From positions 106,534 through 170,533 of the forward strand of contig NZ_JADWYX010000002.1 of NCBI RefSeq assembly GCF_016786355.1: 64,000 bases of DNA, given 5' to 3'. Below, in pieces: positions 18,399 through 26,117 of the stretch. Position 1 is the first letter of the stretch; each line of letters starts with the position of its first letter. This DNA comes from Frankia sp. AgB1.9 (GTDB lineage: Bacteria > Actinomycetota > Actinomycetes > Frankiales > Frankiaceae). Under the pieces are notes generated by a model. It did not search any database. It had not been told where the DNA came from and saw only the letters and a program-made list of their open reading frames with translations. The position numbers and the translations under genes are program-made.

Positions 18399-19676
18399 AT
18401 GTCCATGTCAGCGGCCAGCGCCACGCCGCCGGCGGGGGCGCCCTGGTTCGAGCGGGTCCGGCTCGGGCTGGGCCGGCGCTGGCCCCGCGCGGGCGCCAGT
18501 CCCCGCCAGGCGTTCGCCCTCGATCTCGCCCTGGTGGTCGGCGCGTTCGCGCTGTTCACCCTGCCCGAGCTGACGCCCGTCTCGGGCCTCGGGCGTGGCT
18601 ACGGATCACCGGCCGCCGTCGCGGTCTTCGGCGCCTTGGCGGTCGTGCCGCTGGTGGCCCGGCGACGCTGGCCGACCGCCACGCTGGCGAGTGTCACCGC
18701 GGTCCTGTGTGCGGCAGCGCTGGCCGGGGTCCGCCTCACCCCGTTCGTCAGCAGCGCCGGGCCCGCGCTTGTCCTCGCCGCGGGGACCGTGGCCAGTCGC
18801 CGTCCGCGCCGGGCCTCGCTCGTCGCCTGCGCCGCGGCCGCCGTCGCGACGAGCGCCGCGGGACTGGTCGCGTTCCTTCTCCATGCGGACCAGGACCAGG
18901 ACGCGGTCCAGCTCGCGCTCGTCGCCGTCGGCTGGCTGGCCGGCGACGCGCTGCGGGTCCGGCGCGAGTACCGCGACGGTCTGGAGCTGGCGCGCCGACG
19001 CGAGCGGGCCGAGCACGAGCACCGGGTCAGGGCCGAGGAGCGGCTGCGGCTGTCCCGCGATGTGCACGACATCGTCTCGCACACGCTCAGCATGATCGCG
19101 GTTCGCGCCGGGGTGGCCCGTCACCTGCTGGCCGACGGGGCGGAAGGGCCCGCACGTCCCGACACCGCCGTCGAGGCGCTGGCCGTCATCGAGACGGCCA
19201 GCCGGTCGGCGCTCGACGAGCTGCGCCGGGTGCTGCGGCAGTCCCGAGTGCCCGGAACGGACGACCTGGCGGCCATGCCCACCCTCGCCGACGTCCCGGC
19301 GCTCGTCGACACGGTCCGCCGCCACGGCCTGGCCGTGACCTTCAGCGCGGCCGAGAGCCCGGAGGCGGGCACGCCTTCCTTCCCGCTCGTGCTGGAGACG
19401 TCGGCCTACCGCGTCGTCCAGGAGGCCCTGACGAACGTGACCCGGCACGCGGCGGCGACGCGGGCCTGGGTCGAGATCGAGCACCGTCACGGCGAGCTGG
19501 TCGTCACCGTCCGCGACGACGGTGGTGGCCAAGCCGCCGGCAGCGGACCCGGACTCGGTCTGACCGGCATGCGCGAGCGGGCCGAACTCCTGGGCGGCAC
19601 CCTGGCCGCCGGATCCCGACCTGATGGTGGCTTCGAGGTCGTCGCGGTCTTCCCGGTGGTCTCCGATGAGCGCTGA
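18399..19676 (+). CDS. Two-component sensor histidine kinase, NarL/HisKA_3 type
   Basis: 425 residues. About five membrane helices (about 40-195) replace a classic sensor domain. The HisKA_3 dimerisation helix carries the phosphoacceptor H223 in RLSRDVHDIVSHTLSMI. The HATPase domain (about 315-420) shows VVQEALTNVTRHA (N box), VRDDGGG (G1) and GPGLGLTGMRERAELLGG (G2). It should autophosphorylate and pass phosphate to the response regulator encoded immediately downstream, whose start overlaps this gene's end by 11 bases. The stimulus is probably sensed in or near the membrane but is unknown. Confidence 0.93.
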   Translation: MSMSAASATPPAGAPWFERVRLGLGRRWPRAGASPRQAFALDLALVVGAFALFTLPELTPVSGLGRGYGSPAAVAVFGALAVVPLVARRRWPTATLASVTAVLCAAALAGVRLTPFVSSAGPALVLAAGTVASRRPRRASLVACAAAAVATSAAGLVAFLLHADQDQDAVQLALVAVGWLAGDALRVRREYRDGLELARRRERAEHEHRVRAEERLRLSRDVHDIVSHTLSMIAVRAGVARHLLADGAEGPARPDTAVEALAVIETASRSALDELRRVLRQSRVPGTDDLAAMPTLADVPALVDTVRRHGLAVTFSAAESPEAGTPSFPLVLETSAYRVVQEALTNVTRHAAATRAWVEIEHRHGELVVTVRDDGGGQAAGSGPGLGLTGMRERAELLGGTLAAGSRPDGGFEVVAVFPVVSDER

Positions 19677-20412
19677 GCGGTCGATCCACGCCGGCCGTCC
19701 TGGCCCGGCGGACGACGATGGTGACCCGCCGCCCCCGCCCATCCGCGTGCTGATCGCGGACGACGAGGGGCTGGTCCGGGCCGGGTTCCGCGCGCTCGTC
19801 GAGGCGACGCCCGACCTGACCGTCGTCGCGGAGGCGGCCGACGGCGTCGCGGCCGTCCGCGAGTGCCGCCGGTCGCGGCCGGACGTGGTGCTGATGGACA
19901 TCCGGATGCCGGTCATGAACGGGCTCGAGGCCACCCGGATGATCGCCGCCGACGCCGTCCGGCCCGGGCCCAGCATCCTGGTCGTGACGACGTTCGACGA
20001 CGACGATTACGTCTTCGAGGCGCTGCGCGCGGGCGCGGCGGGTTTCATCCTGAAGGACACCCAGCCCGAGAACCTGCTGGCCGCGATCCGGACGGTCGCC
20101 GCCGGCGACGCGCTGCTCGCTCCGGCCGTCACCCGCCGGCTGATCGCCGCGTTTGTCCAGACGCCCGCTCCACCGTCCGGCCCCCGAGCCGGGCTTTCGT
20201 CGACGCTCACCGAACGGGAGCGGGCGGTGCTCACCCACATCGCGAACGGCTACTCCAACGCCGAGATCGCGCAGGCCCTCTACGTCAGCGTGTCCACGGT
20301 CAAGACCCACGTCGGCCACCTGCTGGCGAAGCTCGCCGCCCGCGACCGAGCCCAGCTCGTCATCGCCGCCTACGAGTCCGGCCTGGTCGTCCCCGGCGGG
20401 CCTGTTCCATGA
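19666..20412 (+). CDS. NarL/FixJ-family response regulator
   Basis: 248 residues. After a 25-residue Pro/Asp-rich leader, the receiver domain (about 27-145) has the acidic pair in ADDE (31-34), phosphoacceptor D78 in VVLMDIRMP, and the conserved Thr and Lys in VTTFDDDD and FILKD. The C-terminal LuxR-type helix-turn-helix (about 185-245) reads LTERERAVLTHIANGYSNAEIA and VSTVKTHVGHLLAKL. It partners the overlapping upstream kinase. The start at 19666 overlaps the kinase stop, as expected for translational coupling. The end of the gene runs into a dispersed palindrome. Confidence 0.93.
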   Translation: MSAERSIHAGRPGPADDDGDPPPPPIRVLIADDEGLVRAGFRALVEATPDLTVVAEAADGVAAVRECRRSRPDVVLMDIRMPVMNGLEATRMIAADAVRPGPSILVVTTFDDDDYVFEALRAGAAGFILKDTQPENLLAAIRTVAAGDALLAPAVTRRLIAAFVQTPAPPSGPRAGLSSTLTERERAVLTHIANGYSNAEIAQALYVSVSTVKTHVGHLLAKLAARDRAQLVIAAYESGLVVPGGPVP

Positions 20413-20487
20413 TCGCCGTTTTGGCCCTGAGATGGTCGTGACGAGGACGTTCCCACAACCACCCCAGGGCCCAAACCGCGATCATGA
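20408..20487. repeat. Long imperfect intergenic palindrome, copy B
   Basis: The left arm begins ATGATCGCCGTTTTGGCCCT (20409-20428, continuing to about 20439) and the right arm (about 20456-20486) is its reverse complement with about six mismatches over 31 bases, around a loop of about 16 bases. The sequence of the arms is the same element as at 9745-9817. It overlaps the stop codon of the response regulator and faces the convergent mycothiol-dependent enzyme gene, so it can also serve as terminator for both. Confidence 0.78.
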
Positions 20488-20547
20488 CGGGCGGAGCGGC
20501 GCAGAATACCGGGACTGCACCGCGCGCCGGCTTCGTGAACCTCAGGG

Positions 20548-21360
20548 TCAGTAGACGCGCATCGCGTCGAGGACCGTGGTCGCGTAGGCGGTGTCGCCGC
20601 TGATCTCGACCCGGTCGTGGCGAGGCTCCCGGCCGGTTCCCCAGAGGATGAAGTCGGAGGCGCTCGTGCGCACGGTCGCCCGAGCCTGGTCGTCGGTTCC
20701 CGTGACGCCGACGGGGTGCTCGACGGAGGCCGCGTGGGCGAGCAGCCGGACGGTGGTGGCGCCCGGACCGGTGAGGACGAGGGTCAATGGGTCGGTGAGC
20801 AGCTCGCGGAAGCGGTCGGTGGTCATCTGCGGGATGCCGCCGATGAGCCAGCGGGTCGCCGCTGTCAGACGTCCGCCGTCGAGGTCGGGCAGGGCGCGCT
20901 GGATCGGCCCGCGGGGCGCGAGGACGTCCCAGCGGGTGTGGCAGGTGTGGTCGAAGACGATGGCGTCGGCGATGCTCCCCAGCGGGTAGCTGCCGGCGGT
21001 GCCCATGTTCACGGGCATGGCCGCGACCTCGTCGGTCAGTCCGGCGAAGGTGGCGAGCACGGCTGGCAGCGAGGACCGGATGATCTCCAGGAGCTCCGCG
21101 GTCGGGCGCGCAGCGACCTCCCGGGTGTGGGCGTCGACCGCGTCCTCGAACTCCAGGTCCTGGTCGTACGGGGTGAGCGGCAGCAGCCCCGCGAAGCCGG
21201 CCACACTGAGGGTGAGGTGCGCGAGGGTCGTGTGGACCGTCCAGCCCTCGCAGGCGGAGGGAGCGTCGAGCTCCTCGGCCGTCAGGCCGCCGAACACGTC
21301 GAGGGTCTCGGTGAGCGTCCGTTCCAGCGCCGTGTCAGAAGACGCCGTGTCAGAAGACAT
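20548..21360 (-). CDS. Maleylpyruvate-isomerase-family mycothiol-dependent enzyme (DinB_2 fold)
   Basis: A 270-residue protein of the TIGR03083 type. It shows LTAEELDAPSACEGWTVHTTLAHLT (helix 2 with the metal-ligand His), IVFDHTCHTRWDVLAPRG (two further His ligands, in the HxxxH-type block) and a C-terminal SCP2-like region with TVRTSASDFILWGTGR. Relatives use mycothiol, the actinobacterial thiol, for isomerisation or transfer. It is the last gene of a three-gene operon; its start overlaps the SDR stop by 11 bases. With the SDR and crotonase it may form a small catabolic pathway. Confidence 0.85.
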   Translation of the reverse strand: MSSDTASSDTALERTLTETLDVFGGLTAEELDAPSACEGWTVHTTLAHLTLSVAGFAGLLPLTPYDQDLEFEDAVDAHTREVAARPTAELLEIIRSSLPAVLATFAGLTDEVAAMPVNMGTAGSYPLGSIADAIVFDHTCHTRWDVLAPRGPIQRALPDLDGGRLTAATRWLIGGIPQMTTDRFRELLTDPLTLVLTGPGATTVRLLAHAASVEHPVGVTGTDDQARATVRTSASDFILWGTGREPRHDRVEISGDTAYATTVLDAMRVY

Positions 21361-22183
21361 AGTCCTCTCCGGTGGCTCGCAGGGTGATGTCGGTGACGGC
21401 CACGCCCGGCGGCTGGTCGATGAGACGGACGATCTCCGCCGCGACCTGGACGGCGGTCAGCGACCAGTACCGGACGTTCTCCGGGTCGGACATCTCGGTG
21501 GGCAGCGTGCCGCCGGCGAACTGCTGGATGTGTTCCTGCAGGGCGGGCGCGCGGTGCGCGGCGAGGGCCGAGACGGCGTCGAAGTCGATGATCTCGGTGA
21601 ACAGGTTCGTGCCCAGGACGCCGCTGGGGCGCACGATCGTCACCTTGATACGGCCCTGGCTCTCGACGCGCAGCGCGTTCGAGACGGTCGCGACCGCCGC
21701 CTTCGTCGCGCCGTAGACCGCGGCTCCGGCGACTCCGGCGTTTCCGTAGACCGACGAGAGGTTGAGGATGTGCCCGCCGCCCTGGCGGATCATGTGGTCG
21801 TGGACGGCGTAGATGCCGTGCAGCACGCCCTTGAGGTTGATGTCGATGCAGCGGTCCCAGGCGTCCGCGGCCCGCTTGTGGTCGGCGAGGTGGGCCAGCG
21901 GCATGATGCCGGCGTTGTTGACCAGCACGTCGACGCGCCCGAGGTCCGCCACGGCCTGGTCGACGATGTCGACGAACGCCTGCCGGTCCCGCACGTCCAG
22001 GCCCACCCCCCGCGCGGTGTGACCCTCGGCCGTGAGAGAGGCAGCCAGCTCCTCGGCCCCCGCCGCGTTGAGGTCGAGCGCGACGGGGTGCGCGCCACCT
22101 CGGGCGAGCTGGGTGGTGATCTCGCGGCCGAATCCGCTCGCGCCGCCGGTGACCAACACGATCTTGCCGTTCAGAGAGCTCAT
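21350..22183 (-). CDS. Short-chain dehydrogenase/reductase (classical SDR)
   Basis: 277 residues. The NAD(P)-binding TGGASGFG motif is at residues 12-19, NNAG follows at about 87-90, and the active site S..Y..K is seen in LNLSSVYGN and AVYGATKAAV. It should oxidise or reduce an alcohol/ketone in the cytosol. Start MSSLNGK (22183) places the Rossmann motif at the usual distance; a Met two codons earlier is also possible. It lies between the crotonase (67 bases upstream) and the mycothiol-dependent enzyme (11-base overlap), so it is surely co-transcribed with the latter. Confidence 0.92.
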   Translation of the reverse strand: MSSLNGKIVLVTGGASGFGREITTQLARGGAHPVALDLNAAGAEELAASLTAEGHTARGVGLDVRDRQAFVDIVDQAVADLGRVDVLVNNAGIMPLAHLADHKRAADAWDRCIDINLKGVLHGIYAVHDHMIRQGGGHILNLSSVYGNAGVAGAAVYGATKAAVATVSNALRVESQGRIKVTIVRPSGVLGTNLFTEIIDFDAVSALAAHRAPALQEHIQQFAGGTLPTEMSDPENVRYWSLTAVQVAAEIVRLIDQPPGVAVTDITLRATGEDYVF

Positions 22184-22250
22184 GCGCACCTGGTTCTCGT
22201 CATCGTCGGGAGGGCCGGGTCTCGTGCCGTTCGGGCCAGGCGGGCGTGGG

Positions 22251-23000
22251 TCAGCGCGCGGTCCAGACCGGTGGCCGGCGTTCGAAGAAGGCGTCGATGC
22301 CCTCGCGGAGGTCGGCGGTCTTCAGTAGCTCGGCATGGGCGTCGTCGCTGTGTTCCCAGCTGGCGGACTCGTCGGGGGCGACCTCGCGGTGGGCGGTGCC
22401 CAGCGCGGCGCGCACCGCGAGGGGCGCGTTGGCGTTGACGCGGGCGGCGAGGGCCAGCGCGCCGCCGAGCGCGCCGCCGGGCTCGGTGACGAGGTTGACG
22501 AAGCCGAGGCGTTCGGCGCGTTCCGCGGTCAGGTTGTCGCCGGTGGCCAGCAGCTCGTAGGCGATGTTGCGCGGCAGCACGCGGGTGATCCGGAAGGCAC
22601 CGCCGAAGTCGGGCATGAGGCCGCGTTTGACCTCGGGTAGGCCGAAGGAGGCGGTCCGGGCGGCGACGACCATGTCGCAGCACAGGACGAGCTCGACGCC
22701 GCCGCCGAGGGCGAGGCCTTCGACCGCCGCGATCAGTGGCTTGGTGCGCCGCCGGTTGATGAGGCCGACCAGTCCGCCGCGTTCGGTGGGCTCGCCGGGA
22801 CCGGTCTTCAGGTCGGCGCCGGCGGAGAAGATCCGGGTGCCCCCGGTGAGGATTCCGCACCACAGCTCGGGGTCGTCCTCAAGGGTGTTCATCGCCTGGT
22901 CGAGACCGGCGGTGACGGCCGGGTTGAGGGCGTTGCGCTTGTCTTCCCGGTCGATGCGCATGATGAGGGTCCGGCCCTGCCGGCTGGTCGTCACCGTCAT
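22251..23000 (-). CDS. Enoyl-CoA hydratase/isomerase (crotonase) family
   Basis: 249 residues from ATG 23000. Oxyanion-hole blocks are FSAGAD (58-63) and EGLALGGGVELVLCCDM (94-110). The usual first catalytic Glu position is matched by E103 in GGGVELV or E123 in LPEVKRGLMPDFGG; the second position appears to be D131, so hydratase activity is not guaranteed. It should act on an acyl-CoA ester. It is the first gene of a three-gene operon with an SDR and a mycothiol-dependent enzyme, transcribed away from an IclR-family gene whose operator-like palindromes lie in the shared promoter region. Confidence 0.88.
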   Translation of the reverse strand: MTVTTSRQGRTLIMRIDREDKRNALNPAVTAGLDQAMNTLEDDPELWCGILTGGTRIFSAGADLKTGPGEPTERGGLVGLINRRRTKPLIAAVEGLALGGGVELVLCCDMVVAARTASFGLPEVKRGLMPDFGGAFRITRVLPRNIAYELLATGDNLTAERAERLGFVNLVTEPGGALGGALALAARVNANAPLAVRAALGTAHREVAPDESASWEHSDDAHAELLKTADLREGIDAFFERRPPVWTAR

Positions 23001-23069
23001 GGCGGCGTCATCGCCTCTCCCAACGCCCGCCACGGTTGGAATCCGTCGCCCGAGCCGCGCCGAGTTGTG

Positions 23070-23110
23070 TCGAATATTCGATACGGTGCTTTCGTTCTTT
23101 CGACACCGTA
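23070..23110. promoter_or_regulatory. Operator-like palindromes in IclR/crotonase divergent promoter
   Basis: A perfect 12-base palindrome TCGAATATTCGA lies at 23070-23081; one mismatch aside it extends to 18 bases. Beside it, TACGGTG at 23082-23088 and CACCGTA at 23104-23110 form a perfect seven-base inverted repeat. This AT-rich patch stands out in GC-rich DNA and sits between the divergent starts at 23000 and 23137, where an IclR dimer or tetramer would bind. Confidence 0.55.
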
Positions 23111-23136
23111 GGGTGGCATTCGAGGAGGGTCAAGCT

Positions 23137-24051
23137 GTGCCGAATGCCGCATCCCCGCCGACGGCGCGGGTCCTCGACGTGCTCGAACTCCTGGCCCGGT
23201 CCGACGGGGAGCCACCACGCCTGCGCGACCTCGTCCGCGACCTCGGCCTGACCCAGGCGACCGCCCACGCGATCATGGCGACGCTCTGCGACCGCGGCTG
23301 GGCCGTCCGAGACCCGGCCAGCCGCGCCTTCACCCCGGGCCCCGCGCTCACCGCGCTCGCGGCCCGCGCCGGCGCGCGGCACTCCCGCCGGCGGACGGCC
23401 CGCGAGGTCGTCCGCCAGCTCGCGCACGACCTCGGCCACCCTTCCGTGGTGACCGAACGTGTCGGTGACGAGCTGGTCATCACCACCCTCGACCTCGGCC
23501 CGTGCCAGGTCGCCGACCTCGCGGCCGGGGAGCGGCTCCCGTTCGCGGCGCCCTTCGGCGTCGCCTTCGCCGCCTGGGAGGACGACGACGGCCGGCGCGC
23601 CTGGATGCGGCGCGGCGCGATCACCGACCCCGCGCTGACCGGCCGCCTCGACGACCTGCTCACCGCCACCCACGAACGCGGGTTCAGCATCGAGCGGATG
23701 GACCCGGCCATGACCCGGGCGACCAGGGCCATGACCGCGCTACGCGACGACCCGCAGGCCCGGCCCGTGCGACGAGCCGTCGACGGGCTCCTGTCCGAGA
23801 TCGCCAACCTCGGCTTCCGCGACGTCGATGCGGAAGCCGACGACCGACGGCCCGTCACGGCCATCTCCGCGCCGGTCTTCGACCCGCGCACCGGCCAGGT
23901 CACGGCGAGCGTCGGAGTCCACCCGCTGCGCGCACTCTCGGCCCAGCGGGCCGGCGAGATCGGACGGCACGTGACCCAGGCGACCGCCACCCTCGACGCG
24001 ACGACCCCTGACGCGACGACCCCCGATGCGGGACCCGAGCAGACCGGGTGA
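23137..24051 (+). CDS. IclR-family transcriptional regulator
   Basis: A 304-residue protein starting with GTG at 23137, seven bases after GAGGAGGG. The N-terminal winged helix (about 10-75) reads TARVLDVLELLARSDGEPPRLRDLVRDLGLTQATAHAIMATLCDRGW (quoted as overlapping parts) and matches the IclR HTH. The C-terminal effector domain has FGVAFAAWEDD and later VFDPRTGQVTASVGVHPL. A 15-base tandem duplication near the end encodes DATTPDATTPD. It likely represses the divergent crotonase-SDR-mycothiol enzyme operon until an aromatic or acyl ligand binds. Confidence 0.85.
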   Translation: MPNAASPPTARVLDVLELLARSDGEPPRLRDLVRDLGLTQATAHAIMATLCDRGWAVRDPASRAFTPGPALTALAARAGARHSRRRTAREVVRQLAHDLGHPSVVTERVGDELVITTLDLGPCQVADLAAGERLPFAAPFGVAFAAWEDDDGRRAWMRRGAITDPALTGRLDDLLTATHERGFSIERMDPAMTRATRAMTALRDDPQARPVRRAVDGLLSEIANLGFRDVDAEADDRRPVTAISAPVFDPRTGQVTASVGVHPLRALSAQRAGEIGRHVTQATATLDATTPDATTPDAGPEQTG

Positions 24052-24079
24052 GGCCGTCACGGTGACCGGTCGACGGCCT
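24051..24079 (+). terminator. Hairpin after the IclR-family gene
   Basis: AGGCCGTC at 24051-24058 pairs perfectly with GACGGCCT at 24072-24079 around a 13-base loop, beginning at the last base of the stop codon. No T-run follows, as is usual for actinomycete terminators. It faces the convergent NYN gene. Confidence 0.45.
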
Positions 24080-24120
24080 GCCGGCGGGGTGATCTTGGCA
24101 ATCGGCGCCGCGCTGGACGG

Positions 24121-25065
24121 CTATTTGACGCGGACGTAGACGGCGCCGGATCTGCCGGGGCCTCGTTGCTGGACCTCGAACAGGTCGGTCGCGACTATCA
24201 GGTCCTTCAGCCGTGAGTATCCGTAAGGCTTCAGGATGACGGCGGGGCGCTTGCGGATGGCCTGCCCGATCGCCGACAGCGAAGTCCAGCCGTCCGTGCC
24301 GTGGTTGGTCGCGACGGCGTCCCGCAGCCGGCTGACCAGCGCGGCATCCGCCTGCAGCTCCGCGGTCGTCGCCCGGGTGGGAGGCGCCGCCGAGACGGCC
24401 TTCGTCTTCTTCTTTCGCTTCTTCTCCGACCCGACGCCCGCGGTCGGCGCGCCCTCGGCCTCCAGTCCGGGAACGGCGGCCTCGGCCACGGAGGGCGTCC
24501 TGGACGGGGTCGGCCGCGCGGGCGGAGTGGATGCCGTGGACTCGACCGCGGAGGCCAGTCCCGCGGAAAGGGCCGGCGTGGCGATCCGCGGCGGGAGCGC
24601 GGCGGGCAGGGATCGTCCGTCGATGAGGGTCTCGACGAAGATGAAGGTGTCGCAGGCCGCGACGAGACCCGGGTTCGTCTTCTTCTCCTCGCCGAACCCG
24701 TACACCGTCAGGCCGGCCTCGCGGATCCGTTCGGCCAGCCGGGTGAAGTCGCTGTCCGAGGAGACCAGGCAGAACCCGTCGAACGCGCCGGAATGCAGCA
24801 GGTCCATCGCCTCGATCACCAGTGCCATATCCGAGGCGTTCTTCCCCCGGACTGCGGCGAACACCTGCACCGGTCGAATCGACAGGTCGAGCAGGGTCTT
24901 CTTCCAGGACTTCAGCGAGGCCACGGTCCAGTCGCCATACGCCCGCTTCACCTGCGCTCTGCCGAAGCGACCGATCTGGGCGAGCAACGGCTCGACCGCC
25001 GCGAGCGGTGCGTTCTCCGCGTCGATGAGTACCGCGAGACGCGCGGACGAGACCTCGACCACCAC
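24121..25065 (-). CDS. NYN-domain (PIN-like RNase) protein with C-terminal OST-HTH/LOTUS domain
   Basis: 314 residues. The NYN nuclease fold (about 8-155) carries the acidic set: D15 in VLIDAEN, D79 in GKNASDMALVIEAMDLL and D104/D106 in LVSSDSDFTRL. A Pro/Ser/Lys-rich linker (about 165-235, including a KKRKKKTK patch) leads to an OST-HTH/LOTUS-type RNA-binding domain (about 238-312: GWTSLSAIGQAIRKR, KPYGYSRLKDLI). NYN-LOTUS proteins (LabA/DUF88 group) probably cut RNA; none of the bacterial targets is clear. It is monocistronic and preceded by 147 bases containing a terminator of the VOC gene. Confidence 0.9.
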   Translation of the reverse strand: MVVEVSSARLAVLIDAENAPLAAVEPLLAQIGRFGRAQVKRAYGDWTVASLKSWKKTLLDLSIRPVQVFAAVRGKNASDMALVIEAMDLLHSGAFDGFCLVSSDSDFTRLAERIREAGLTVYGFGEEKKTNPGLVAACDTFIFVETLIDGRSLPAALPPRIATPALSAGLASAVESTASTPPARPTPSRTPSVAEAAVPGLEAEGAPTAGVGSEKKRKKKTKAVSAAPPTRATTAELQADAALVSRLRDAVATNHGTDGWTSLSAIGQAIRKRPAVILKPYGYSRLKDLIVATDLFEVQQRGPGRSGAVYVRVK

Positions 25066-25179
25066 GTTGGTTCCTCCCGCCTCGCGGCACCCGGCGTCGA
25101 CCGCCGGGTGGCGGCAACCCCGCGCGAACTCGACCTGCGTCCAGGCGTCGCAACGGCCAGCCTACGGATCGCCGAGCGG

Positions 25180-25197
25180 CCGCCGCCCCGGCGGCGG
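25180..25197 (-). terminator. GC hairpin downstream of the VOC gene
   Basis: CCGCCGCC at 25180-25187 pairs perfectly with GGCGGCGG at 25190-25197, about 16 bases beyond the stop of the VOC gene that ends at 25213 on the minus strand. It probably isolates that gene from the NYN gene downstream. Confidence 0.4.
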
Positions 25198-25212
25198 ACA
25201 AGACGGCACGTT

Positions 25213-25563
25213 CTAGGTGCCGAGCGGGGATCCGAACCGGAGGACATTCCCGTCGGGGTCGACAAGCGCGCCCTCGCGTTGTCCCCACTCCGTGTCCTGC
25301 GGGGGATGGACCTCGATGCCGGCCGAGCGCCACTCGCCGGCGAGCTCGTCGGCGTCGTCGACGAACAGGTATGCGCTGCTCCGCAGCTCCGGCCGGTGAT
25401 CGGCGACGACACCAAGATGGAGCTCGACGCCGTCGCGGCTCGCGAATCCGTAGCCACCACCTTCGTACTGCCGGGTGGTGAAGCCGAGCCGCTGGTAATA
25501 CGCCAACGCGGCAACCAGGTCACGGACAGGAAAGATCGGCGCCACACGCTTGAGGCCGGCCAT
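25213..25563 (-). CDS. VOC-family protein
   Basis: 116 residues: AGLKRVAPIFPVRDLVAALAYYQRLGF, the canonical VOC opening (fragment shown in part), GVELHLGVVADH in the middle with an His ligand, AYLFVDDADELAGEW and the closing DPDGNVLRFGSPLG with a Glu-less but typical last strand. This single-domain form resembles bleomycin-resistance/glyoxalase-like proteins that dimerise. Start MAGLKRV (25563) is chosen over an upstream Met because the fold begins there. It is transcribed alone, divergent from the small membrane-protein gene at 25632. Substrate unknown. Confidence 0.82.
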   Translation of the reverse strand: MAGLKRVAPIFPVRDLVAALAYYQRLGFTTRQYEGGGYGFASRDGVELHLGVVADHRPELRSSAYLFVDDADELAGEWRSAGIEVHPPQDTEWGQREGALVDPDGNVLRFGSPLGT

Positions 25564-25631
25564 AGGGCCAAGGTAGCCAACGGTCACCGCGCCACCGAGT
25601 CCGACCCCACTTCGGGCCGAGGGGTCCAGCC

Positions 25632-26117
25632 GTGTCTTATTCGGGCGAGGTTGGGCAAAAGAGCCCCATGGAACGACGCGACTCGGCTGTACTCGACCGC
25701 CGGCCGGCCAACCGGCTGCGCCCGGCTCGTCAGCCGCGCTCCCCCGAAGTCTCCCCGACCACCGGCACCGCTCGTCGGCGACCTCAGCTACCGGCCGCGG
25801 GCCGCCCGCGGTTCGTCTCAGTGCCCGGGCGGCAGGCCACCGCGAGGCGCGGACCGGCGAGGGCAGCCAGGAAGCCTTCGCTGATCGACCGCCTGAGCAG
25901 CGAGACGCTCGTCCTGATCGTCGTGTGCCTGGCCCTGGCCACGATCATTCTGGTGCTCTCGGCGCTGGTCGGAGCCCTGGACATCACGGCCTTCGGTGCG
26001 GTCCTCGGCGTGTGGGCGCTGTGCGGGACGACCTGGCTCCTCCTGGGCCGGCCCGGTACGGACTGGAAGGTGCCGGGCCTGGACCGGATCGCCGAGGTCA
26101 CCCGGCGCCGCCGGTAG
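25632..26117 (+). CDS. Hypothetical protein with two C-terminal membrane helices
   Basis: 161 residues. The first 80 are Arg/Pro-rich and probably cytoplasmic and disordered. Two membrane helices follow (about 92-112 LVLIVVCLALATIILVLSAL and 117-137), then a short charged tail WKVPGLDRIAEVTRRRR. I recognise no family. A second start, MERRDSAV at 25668, is equally possible. The last 20 bases overlap the convergent WYL regulator gene. The hydrophobic hairpin and consistent third-position GC make it likely real. Confidence 0.55.
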   Translation: MSYSGEVGQKSPMERRDSAVLDRRPANRLRPARQPRSPEVSPTTGTARRRPQLPAAGRPRFVSVPGRQATARRGPARAARKPSLIDRLSSETLVLIVVCLALATIILVLSALVGALDITAFGAVLGVWALCGTTWLLLGRPGTDWKVPGLDRIAEVTRRRR

